Shown here: in pieces, positions 16,022 through 22,544 of the stretch
Position numbering within the stretch: position 1 is the first letter of the stretch
Layout of the letters: each line of letters opens with the position of its first letter
From: CAZVBV01 sp964578905
GTDB taxonomy: Bacteria; Patescibacteriota; Gracilibacteria; UBA4473
Length of the DNA stretch: 54,874 bases
Assembly (NCBI GenBank): GCA_964578905.1
Contig: CAZOER010000005.1
Span: 1-54,874 of the forward strand
Reading direction: 5' to 3'
Notes under the pieces: model-generated
What the model was told of the DNA's origin: nothing
Seen by the model: the letters and a program-made list of their open reading frames with translations, nothing else
The model's database searches: none
Program-made: the position numbers and the translations under genes

Positions 16022-16705
16022 ATGAAACTTTACATTGTGGCGACGCCGATAGGGAACCTCGGGGACATGACGTTCAGAGCTGTGGAAACGTTGAAGGACG
16101 TTGATTTTGTTATTGCTGAAGACACGCGACACTCCAAGATTTTGTTTAAAAAATACGACATTGATACTTCACTCAAATCATTCCACGCACAAAGTTCAGA
16201 CATCAAAATTTCAGAATTGGTGAAAACAATAAAATCAGGAAAAACAGCCGCGTATATTTCTGATGCTGGGACACCGGGGATTTCAGATCCTGGATTTCGT
16301 CTCGTTCATGCGGCAGTGAAGGAGGGGATTGAAGTTGTTCCTATTCCAGGGGCTTCAGCGTTGACGACATTAATCTCAGTTGCGGGTGTGCCAGTAGATA
16401 GTTTCCAATTCCACGGATTTCTTCCCCATAAGAAAGGACGACAGACTTTGCTCAAAATATTTGCTGATGCAAAAATTGCGCACATATTCTACGAATCAGT
16501 ACACCGTTTCCCGAAACTCCTCGAAGAACTTTCAACCTTCGTAGGAGATGAGCGGGTTATCGTCGTAGGACGAGAACTGACAAAAATGCACGAAGAAATC
16601 TATCGGGGCACAGTTGGCAACGCACAACAAAACTTCACAAAAGACAACACAAAAGGGGAGTTTGCTATTGTGGTTGCACCGAAGAATTTTGTACAATCTG
16701 CTTGA
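16022..16705 (+). CDS. rsmI: 16S rRNA (cytidine(1402)-2'-O)-methyltransferase RsmI
   Basis: SAM enzyme that methylates the ribose of C1402 in the decoding site. The tetrapyrrole-methylase fold is evident: LYIVATPIGNLGDMT at the start, AEDTRHSKILF, the SAM loop ISDAGTPGISDPG, and PIPGASALTTLI, then FHGFLPHKKGRQ. Length 227 is a little short because the C-terminal extension is reduced. A TAAACT box ends 7 bases before the ATG, so the mRNA may be leaderless, with paired AACCCGGGTT sites around the promoter. The TGA stop overlaps the next ATG (TGATG), evidence for both translational coupling and use of TGA as a stop codon. Confidence 0.95.
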   Translation: MKLYIVATPIGNLGDMTFRAVETLKDVDFVIAEDTRHSKILFKKYDIDTSLKSFHAQSSDIKISELVKTIKSGKTAAYISDAGTPGISDPGFRLVHAAVKEGIEVVPIPGASALTTLISVAGVPVDSFQFHGFLPHKKGRQTLLKIFADAKIAHIFYESVHRFPKLLEELSTFVGDERVIVVGRELTKMHEEIYRGTVGNAQQNFTKDNTKGEFAIVVAPKNFVQSA

Positions 16706-16959
16706 TGGCAGAACTTAAAGACCTCAGAGGAAATATTGATGAAATAGACAGCGCTATTTTGCAGTTGTTAGAACAGCGACGAGAACTCGTCTGCGATATC
16801 TTTGAATATAAAAAAGAAAACGGGTTGTCATTACAAGATCATGTGCGAGAAAAAGAGCTCGTAGACTCGCTTTCAGAAAGAACGAAACGGTTCTCGAAAG
16901 AAGAATTGAAAGACATTTGGAGTGCTATCATTACTTCGTCATACAAACTTCTTCCATGA
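16705..16959 (+). CDS. aroQ: Chorismate mutase, AroQ type
   Basis: An 84-residue all-helical enzyme converting chorismate to prephenate, the branch toward phenylalanine and tyrosine. The pattern LRGNIDEIDSAILQLLEQRR, EYKKENGL and the Arg-Glu of HVREKEL match the AroQ active-site helix pattern, including the two N-terminal Arg residues and the Lys. The final Gln of the E. coli enzyme has no clear counterpart (IITSSYKL). The domain is free-standing, without fused prephenate dehydratase or dehydrogenase. It overlaps rsmI by TGATG and the downstream dehydrogenase by ATGA, so all three are translated from one message. No other shikimate-pathway gene is in the window. Confidence 0.85.
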   Translation: MAELKDLRGNIDEIDSAILQLLEQRRELVCDIFEYKKENGLSLQDHVREKELVDSLSERTKRFSKEELKDIWSAIITSSYKLLP

Positions 16960-17861
16960 AAAAAGTAGCGATTATTGGCGCGGGAAACGTGGGAGCACAC
17001 ATTGCTTCTTATGGAATTGCACGGAATTTCCCCGTGGAATTTTTGCTCGTAGACATGAACCAGGAGTTTGAAACAGCACAGGTGCTAGACCTTGAGGACA
17101 CGCTTCTCTTCTCACCGAAATCGCATGTGCGAGGCGTTGATTTTGGAGATAAGGATCTGACGGATGCGGATATCTTTGTCATTACAGCGGGGGCCAAGAT
17201 GGTAAAGGGCGAGAATAGATGTCATCTGATGGGACGAAACATTGAAACCCTTAAGGCGATTCGAGATTCACTCGGGAAAATAAAAAAGAGTGCGGTTGTC
17301 ATTGTCGTCTCAAATCCTGTCGATGTACTGACACAGGTAGCGGTAAAACTTTTTGGTCTTCCAAAGGGACATGTGTTTGGAACGGGAACATTGCTCGATT
17401 CGGCACGACTGCGGTGGCGATTGGCGGATCGATTTAATAAAAATATCTTTGATGTAACGGGGATGGTTATGGGCGAACACGGAGATAGCGAATTCGTCGC
17501 ATGGTCGACCGTGAAGGGAGCGGAAGAATTTACCGATTTGGAAAAAGAAGAAATGCAATATGCGGTAATGCGCGAAGCGTATGAAATTATTGAAGGAAAA
17601 GGAGCAACATATTTTGGGATTGGTTCGGCGACAGCAGAAATTATTGACGCAGTGCTCACTGATGAAGGAACGATTCTTCCTGTTTCAGCGCCATTGTCTG
17701 GGCAATATGGAATCAAAAATATGGCGATGGGTGTGCCTTCGAAAATTGGAAAAGGGGGGATTCAAAAAATAATGCGTATTAAATTATCTCCAGAGGAAGA
17801 ACTAAAATTACGACTGTCAGCAAATAAACTGAAAGGTCTGTTGAAAGAGTGTAAGTTTTAG
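16956..17861 (+). CDS. L-lactate/malate dehydrogenase family 2-hydroxyacid dehydrogenase
   Basis: A 301-residue NAD enzyme. The dinucleotide loop is IIGAGNVGAHIA with Asp at the end of strand 2 (VDMN), indicating NAD rather than NADP. Catalytic residues are kept: Arg88 (LDH R109), Asp148/Arg151 in LDSARLR (D168/R171) and His175 in GEHGDSE (H195). The specificity position that is Gln in lactate dehydrogenases and Arg in malate dehydrogenases (LDH 102) is Met82, followed by Val83. Pyruvate or oxaloacetate are thus not clearly predicted; a larger or hydrophobic 2-oxo acid is plausible. The start at 16956 is set by the ATGA overlap with chorismate mutase. Its stop overlaps the stop of the convergent ribB. 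Confidence 0.85.
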   Translation: MKKVAIIGAGNVGAHIASYGIARNFPVEFLLVDMNQEFETAQVLDLEDTLLFSPKSHVRGVDFGDKDLTDADIFVITAGAKMVKGENRCHLMGRNIETLKAIRDSLGKIKKSAVVIVVSNPVDVLTQVAVKLFGLPKGHVFGTGTLLDSARLRWRLADRFNKNIFDVTGMVMGEHGDSEFVAWSTVKGAEEFTDLEKEEMQYAVMREAYEIIEGKGATYFGIGSATAEIIDAVLTDEGTILPVSAPLSGQYGIKNMAMGVPSKIGKGGIQKIMRIKLSPEEELKLRLSANKLKGLLKECKF

Positions 17862-18451
17862 ACGAACTCTGCTTTGAGAATCTCCAATGTCGTAATCGCG
17901 ATGTTATATTTTTCCGCTAACGCAAAGAGTTCTTCTTTATTCGCTTTCTCACCGTCTTCATTGAGTATCTCGCAAGCGACGGTTACGGGCCTTTTTCCGC
18001 ATTTCTTCGCCAACTCCACAGCGCATTCAGTATGTCCGAATCGCTTTGTTGGATCTTGCGCAAGCAGAGGAAATACGTGTCCTGGTCGTACTAAATCGGT
18101 AGCGACTGCATTCTCATCACCCATCACTTGAATCGTTCGTGCTCGGTCAGGAGCAGAGATTCCAGTGGAAACTCCTGTGGTCGCATTTACGCTGACACCG
18201 AAGTTCGTTGTGAACTGGTCTTCATTATTTACCACCATCAAAGGAATATTGAGTTGTTTGAATACCGCACTATCGCATGCTACACAGATGAGTCCATCGG
18301 CATTTTTGAGGAGAAAATTTATTTTCTCTGCAGTAATGGATTCCGCGAGTGCAAAAAAATCACCTTCCTCTTCTCGATGTTCATCGAGCACAATGACAAA
18401 ATTCCCATTCGTAAATTCCTCGTATACTTTTTCTAATGAAGTGAAATTCAT
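17858..18451 (-). CDS. ribB: 3,4-dihydroxy-2-butanone-4-phosphate synthase
   Basis: Converts ribulose 5-phosphate to the four-carbon precursor of riboflavin plus formate. The conserved acidic loop reads DEHREEEGDFF (about 23-33), and the second half has NATTGVSTGISAPDRA, RPGHVFPL and RFGHTECAVEL with the catalytic His and Glu. It is the stand-alone domain (197 residues), not the RibBA fusion with GTP cyclohydrolase II common in bacteria. Its ATG overlaps the ribH stop, so the two are coupled. No FMN riboswitch is seen upstream of the operon. Confidence 0.93.
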   Translation of the reverse strand: MNFTSLEKVYEEFTNGNFVIVLDEHREEEGDFFALAESITAEKINFLLKNADGLICVACDSAVFKQLNIPLMVVNNEDQFTTNFGVSVNATTGVSTGISAPDRARTIQVMGDENAVATDLVRPGHVFPLLAQDPTKRFGHTECAVELAKKCGKRPVTVACEILNEDGEKANKEELFALAEKYNIAITTLEILKAEFV

Positions 18452-18852
18452 GATTGGAGAAGTTTTTTCATTTTAAGTACGGTTTCTGCGTATTCAGCTC
18501 CTTTGCTTCGTCGTTCCATCGCGAGATCAAGAGAATGCGCTACCTGCACACCGTGCATTATTGGTGTTGATTCATCGAGTGTCACACGGGTAAGACCTTC
18601 CATACAACTTTTCCAAACCCAGTCATAGTGATCGGTTTCTCCTTTTATCACACACCCAAGAGCAATCACGCCATCAGGTTTTCGTGTTCGGATAAAGTGT
18701 TGTGCCGCAAGTGGTAACTCTACCGCTCCTCCTACCTCAATAATTTCATATGGTTCTCCTGCTTTTTCCAAAACCTTGCTAGCGGATTCTTCCATGCCAC
18801 GGGCAACTTCTTCACGGAACCGAGAAGTTAAGATTAAAATCATCGCGGGCAT
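18448..18852 (-). CDS. ribH: 6,7-dimethyl-8-ribityllumazine synthase
   Basis: Condenses the RibB product with the ribitylamino-pyrimidine to make lumazine, the penultimate riboflavin intermediate. Visible signatures: GGAVELPLAAQ and ALGCVIKGETDHYD with the catalytic His, then GVQVAHSLDLAMERR. At 134 residues it is shorter than usual (about 150), beginning directly at the first beta strand (MILILTSRF), so the N-terminal strand swapped between subunits in icosahedral forms is reduced. It lies between a small conserved gene and ribB in one operon. Confidence 0.93.
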   Translation of the reverse strand: MPAMILILTSRFREEVARGMEESASKVLEKAGEPYEIIEVGGAVELPLAAQHFIRTRKPDGVIALGCVIKGETDHYDWVWKSCMEGLTRVTLDESTPIMHGVQVAHSLDLAMERRSKGAEYAETVLKMKKLLQS

Positions 18853-18882
18853 TATTACTAAGGAAGGGGATTTTGCAAGTAA

Positions 18883-19281
18883 CTATTTAGCAGGGCCAAC
18901 TTTATTTACTGAGAAGGGGAGTGTCTGGAGGAGCTCATCGCCGATCCAAATTTCTACACGGTATCCGCCCGCTTCTTCAAATTTCACATTATTAAAATCG
19001 CTGATGAAACACATCTCTTTTTCTTGTTTCTCATCGCCCTTGCGATCGAGTTTTCCTTCTAACTTTGCAATCGTTTCTCCTGTTTTCTTTTGAAGAATCT
19101 GAATCTTGAGTTTTGTTGATTTTAAAATGTTCACATCCAGAACAATCGCCATCTTCGGATGATTCGTTGGGAACTTCGCGGCTCCAATGGTTTTAAACAT
19201 CCCAATGATGTTGAGTTTCCCTTCTTGTGAGAAGAACGCACTATCACAGAGGTGTACGAAATTGATGTGGGGTTTTGTCAT
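18883..19281 (-). CDS. Small conserved protein, DUF6941-like (tentative)
   Basis: A 132-residue protein, probably cytoplasmic and all-beta. The features GKLNIIGMFKTIGAAKFPTN near residues 21-40, strands such as KLKIQILQKKTGETIA, and a C-terminal GGYRVEIWIGDELL give an immunoglobulin-like strand pattern. The GK-x-N-I-x-G-x-F motif followed by FPTNHP recalls the DUF6941 family of unknown function; this is from memory and not certain. It is the first gene of the ribH-ribB operon, which ties it only by position to riboflavin synthesis. A possible TTGAAA-N17-TACTCT promoter lies upstream. Confidence 0.6.
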   Translation of the reverse strand: MTKPHINFVHLCDSAFFSQEGKLNIIGMFKTIGAAKFPTNHPKMAIVLDVNILKSTKLKIQILQKKTGETIAKLEGKLDRKGDEKQEKEMCFISDFNNVKFEEAGGYRVEIWIGDELLQTLPFSVNKVGPAK

Positions 19282-19349
19282 GACTGTTTATTAAAAATAA
19301 AAAGCAAAAAGAGAGTAGAACTATATTCAAATATTTTCAATGCTAACCC

Positions 19350-19378
19350 TTGAATTTAGCTCTTGTTTATGGTATAAT
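19350..19378 (+). promoter_or_regulatory. Extended -10 promoter of the PG-binding/methyltransferase gene
   Basis: TTGAAT (19350-19355), 17-base spacer, TATAAT (19373-19378) preceded by ATGG, giving an extended TGnTATAAT. The stretch TTTATGGTATAAT closely matches TTTGTGGTATAAT before the genes at 41447 and 22439. Confidence 0.75.
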
Positions 19379-19401
19379 CGGGAGATGATTTAACAATTTT
19401 C

Positions 19402-21615
19402 ATGAAAAACTTGTTTTTGTTTTCGGCAGAAGGAGGAGAAAGTAAATTCCTTTGGAATGAAATCGCTCTTGATAAAAATATTCTTGGAGGCAAAGCCGAA
19501 TGGGCTAAACAGCAACTCAAAAGTGAAACAGCAGATGCATTAGGAAACTTGCTCGAAAAAGATGTTCTTACAAAAAACGAGGTAATTCAACTTCTTGATA
19601 CAGATGAAGCAAAGAAAAATTGGAATCATAGAAAGGATACACCTCAAAACCCAGTTCGTTATGTATTAGCATTGCAGGCGGGACTTACAATATTGGGATA
19701 CGTTCCTGGAAAAATAGATGCGCTTTTCGGAGGAAATACAAAAGCAGCAGTGGTTGCTTTTCAAACAGCAGAAGGATTAAAAGTTGATGGAGCACCAGGA
19801 CCTGAAACGATTGGGAAAATGTTGGAGAAATTGCGAGGTATTTCAATAGATCCTGTAGAGGCAGAAAAAGAAAGATTAAAAAAAGAACAAGAAAAGAAGG
19901 ACGCAGATGCTGTCGAAAAGAAACGATTAGAAAATGAACAAAAGAAGAAGGAAGAAGATGCTGAAAAAAAACGACTAGAAGACGAGAAAAAAAAGCAAGA
20001 AGAAGCTCTTAAAAAGAAAGAAAACGAAAAGAAGGTAGACCCATCGCTTGTTGTGCCACCAATGAAACCAAAAACTCAAACAGAAATTTTTAATGAAAAT
20101 ATTAGAAAGAAAATTGAAGAGAATAAAAACAAAGAGGAAAAACCAATAGTAAAAGAGGATATAGAAATTGAAATTGAAAAAGAAGACATTTCTGGATTCG
20201 TAGAAAGGTCAGGATTATTGATTGCACAACTTCCAGAAGGACATGTGCAAGAGGCTTGGAATACGGCACTTGGAATTATGCAAGATGCTACTCAACATAC
20301 TCAAGAAGAACGTAATAAATGGTATGAAACACTTGCAAATACTGTTATAGAGTTAAAAAGTGCAGAACAACAAAAAGTGGTTACCGTTAAGCCTGAACAA
20401 GTTGCACAGAAAAATGAAGCCTATGGAGATTTTGATGGAAATGGAACACCTGATTGGTTAGAACAAAAGCAACAGAAGAAGAATGAGGTTCTTAAAGAAC
20501 AAGAGGAAAAAGCTCAAATGCAATTAGAAAAAGAGAACCAGAAACAAGTTCTCATTACTGAATTTAATACGGTGCATGATGCAATTCAAACACTTGCTGA
20601 AGATGGTTCAAATAAACAAGAAGTTTCTAATGCTGTAAATGCAGCACAAGAAGTTCTTGATCGGATTATGGTTTTTATGGAGAAAAATACTGATTTGAAA
20701 ATTGAGAACCTAACAACTACAAATTTTGAGCTTGCGAAAACAGCACTAAAAGAATTAGAACAAAGAGAAATAGAGGCAAAAAATAAACGAATTGTGGAAT
20801 TGGAAAATGCAAAAAAGAACGAATCTATAAAAAATACAGAAAATAAAGAAATGGTAAATAAATCAAAAGAATCCTTGGTAGATATGGAAGATTGGTTGCT
20901 CGAAAATGTTAAAAAGTATGAACCACACAAAAACCAAGATACCTTTAATAGAACATTCCCACATAGATTTGATGATCATATTTACTTCCTAAAAGATTTA
21001 CCAGTAACACCACAGCATTTTGTGGATATTGGTCCGGGAATAGGGGATTATGAAAATCAATCAAAACAGATTGCAGTTGATTACCCAGCGATTACTTCAA
21101 GGGAAATGGCAGAAGCCTTTCCAAGTATGAATGTTGTTGTTTTAGATTTGCCAAAGGGGGTCAATCGATTAAAAGAAGCTCGAAAAAATAATAAAAAAAT
21201 AGGGGAAAGTCTTGTTGCAAGAGACAATGTTTCAATTTTATCTGGGAATGGGTTAGAGAGTTTGAAAGACCAATTTAAAAATAAGACAGATGCATTTTCA
21301 GGAGAAAAATTTCCGAAAATAAAACCAGGAGAAACGATCGCTATTCGGGCTTGTAATTCGATTGATATTTATACTGATTGGAACACGGAAACAATGCCAG
21401 CATTGGTAAAGATGTCGGAAGATTTTTATGAAAATAGTGTTTGGTTATTCTTTGCAGATAAAATTGTTTTCAAAGAAGCTAATAGCACAAAATGGAAGAA
21501 TGTTGGAAATGTTTCACCTCGAGGATTTAATCATAATCAACAAACCACGAAACACATTGGAAGTGATGTTCCTCATTACTTGCTTTCAGACAATCTCACA
21601 ATTGAGTCTCTCTAA
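19402..21615 (+). CDS. Peptidoglycan-binding / coiled-coil / methyltransferase-like fusion protein
   Basis: A 737-residue protein with three parts. Residues about 88-155 form a peptidoglycan-binding type 1 domain (YVLALQAGLTILGYVPGKID, GNTKAAVVAFQTAEG). About 160-515 is Lys/Glu-rich coiled coil, interrupted by one calcium-loop-like motif DFDGNGTPDWLEQ near 348. About 515-737 looks like a Rossmann methyltransferase: FVDIGPGIGDYENQ (SAM loop), VVVLDLPKG (strand 2), VSILSGNGLE (strand 3), TIAIRACNSIDI (strand 4). No signal peptide or membrane helix is visible, so how it would meet peptidoglycan is unclear. Base composition is richer in A+T than in surrounding genes. I know of no described protein with this order of domains; the enzymatic role is inference. 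Confidence 0.7.
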   Translation: MKNLFLFSAEGGESKFLWNEIALDKNILGGKAEWAKQQLKSETADALGNLLEKDVLTKNEVIQLLDTDEAKKNWNHRKDTPQNPVRYVLALQAGLTILGYVPGKIDALFGGNTKAAVVAFQTAEGLKVDGAPGPETIGKMLEKLRGISIDPVEAEKERLKKEQEKKDADAVEKKRLENEQKKKEEDAEKKRLEDEKKKQEEALKKKENEKKVDPSLVVPPMKPKTQTEIFNENIRKKIEENKNKEEKPIVKEDIEIEIEKEDISGFVERSGLLIAQLPEGHVQEAWNTALGIMQDATQHTQEERNKWYETLANTVIELKSAEQQKVVTVKPEQVAQKNEAYGDFDGNGTPDWLEQKQQKKNEVLKEQEEKAQMQLEKENQKQVLITEFNTVHDAIQTLAEDGSNKQEVSNAVNAAQEVLDRIMVFMEKNTDLKIENLTTTNFELAKTALKELEQREIEAKNKRIVELENAKKNESIKNTENKEMVNKSKESLVDMEDWLLENVKKYEPHKNQDTFNRTFPHRFDDHIYFLKDLPVTPQHFVDIGPGIGDYENQSKQIAVDYPAITSREMAEAFPSMNVVVLDLPKGVNRLKEARKNNKKIGESLVARDNVSILSGNGLESLKDQFKNKTDAFSGEKFPKIKPGETIAIRACNSIDIYTDWNTETMPALVKMSEDFYENSVWLFFADKIVFKEANSTKWKNVGNVSPRGFNHNQQTTKHIGSDVPHYLLSDNLTIESL

Positions 21616-21632
21616 AGATTTAATAAAAAACC

Positions 21633-22439
21633 CTAAGAAGCTATAGCAGTTTGAATATTTGGGATTTCAACAGTTTCTTTTTGTTCTTGAAGAGATTCTT
21701 CAGCATTTGATTCTTGCTCCTGTTCTTTAGCTTGTTCTGCTTCAATTTTAAAAACTCTTTTTCTTATTAAATCCATTGCAACTCCATAAAATCGTCCAGT
21801 GACCCCTGATGAAAGAATGTAAATCCCTACGCTTTTCCATATTTCCTCGGTCTCTGCACCAGCAAAGTGCATTGTAAAAGCGGTAATAGGGGAATACATT
21901 GCAGTGTATCCCATAGAGATAATTGTATCGTTTAGGAACTTTCTTGCTTTTATTTTGTTTTCTGGGGACAACCTTTTAAATGCGTAATCTGTCCATTTTT
22001 CATATTTTGTTCCGTCTTGTGACAATTTTTTAAATGCGTAATCTCTCCATTTTCCATACACTCCTCCAGAGGCACTATTTCCGATAGCAGCTCCAACTCG
22101 ACCTTTTATAAACGTATTAATATCTACTCCGGCACCAATCATTTCGATAGGGATGGCCATCAAAGCACAAATAATATTAGAAGCAACCGCATCTGATAAT
22201 GCTTTTTTATCTAAAATTTTCTTTCCTTTTTCTACAATTTTATTTAAAAATCTTACTTTGGATTCGGCATTGCTTTCGGGGCTGGGGTCAATGATTTGTT
22301 CTTCATCGGTGTTTAATACTTCAGCAAAGTCTGCTCTAAAATCTATATCATCAAGTTCAAGCATATTTTCAGTGAACCCTTCTATATCAAAAGTTTCTGG
22401 AGAAGCTGGAGGTGCAAGTGTCAAAGTTTCAACATCCAT
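21633..22439 (-). CDS. AlaE-like membrane protein (L-alanine exporter family, putative)
   Basis: A 268-residue protein with an acidic N-terminal 90 residues, four membrane helices and a Glu/Gln-rich tail. The core resembles AlaE: a first helix ALSDAVASNIICALMAIP, then FIKGRVGAAI with YGKWRDYAFKKL (AlaE has a similar YGMYRD), then FLNDTIISMGYTAMYSP matching the AlaE third helix and VTGRFYGVAMDLIRKRVFK matching its YGYFLDYCRRLFK end. AlaE exports alanine in E. coli. Unusual is an 18-residue tandem repeat, KWRDYAFKKLS then KWTDYAFKRLS, also visible as a 54-base DNA repeat at 21967 and 22021. The start ATG at 22439 is chosen because the frame's earlier TTG overlaps the promoter. Confidence 0.6.
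   Translation of the reverse strand: MDVETLTLAPPASPETFDIEGFTENMLELDDIDFRADFAEVLNTDEEQIIDPSPESNAESKVRFLNKIVEKGKKILDKKALSDAVASNIICALMAIPIEMIGAGVDINTFIKGRVGAAIGNSASGGVYGKWRDYAFKKLSQDGTKYEKWTDYAFKRLSPENKIKARKFLNDTIISMGYTAMYSPITAFTMHFAGAETEEIWKSVGIYILSSGVTGRFYGVAMDLIRKRVFKIEAEQAKEQEQESNAEESLQEQKETVEIPNIQTAIAS
21967..22056. repeat. 54-bp tandem repeat inside the AlaE-like gene
   Basis: GACAA...TTTAAATGCGTAATCT...TCCATTTT occurs at 21967 and again at 22021, a period of 54 bases (18 codons), with a few mismatches. It duplicates the KWxDYAFKxLS segment. Confidence 0.7.
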
Positions 22440-22445
22440 CCCATT

Positions 22446-22474
22446 ATTATACCACAAATAATCACTTTAGTCTA
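22446..22474 (-). promoter_or_regulatory. Leaderless extended -10 promoter of the AlaE-like gene
   Basis: On the minus strand TTTGTGGTATAAT gives an extended -10 (TATAAT at 22446-22451), with a weak TAGACT at -35 (22469-22474). Six bases separate TATAAT from the ATG at 22439, putting the ATG at +1. Confidence 0.65.
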
Positions 22475-22497
22475 GAGTGTTTCGTGTTTGCAATACT

Positions 22498-22527
22498 AAA
22501 AAACCCCCGCAGTGCGAGGGTTTTTTT
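22498..22527 (-). terminator. Bidirectional terminator after the giant surface protein gene
   Basis: The hairpin CCCCCGC-AGT-GCGAGGG is flanked by A6 and T7, so it works as an intrinsic terminator on either strand. It lies 17 bases beyond the stop of the 22545 gene. Confidence 0.85.
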
Positions 22528-22544
22528 GCGTCATTACAAAACTC

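Noticed and set aside
16703..16959. Alternative genetic code with TGA as glycine
   Set aside because: rsmI and chorismate mutase end in TGA exactly where the next gene's ATG overlaps, and no reading frame needs TGA read-through.
17222..17716. A 164-codon minus-strand frame opposite the dehydrogenase
   Set aside because: The plus strand encodes a complete NAD dehydrogenase; the frame has no features of its own.
17858..19401. FMN riboswitch upstream of the riboflavin genes
   Set aside because: The 120-base spacer before the operon lacks the conserved AGGAT/GGGTGAA-type elements and has no multi-stem fold that I can see.
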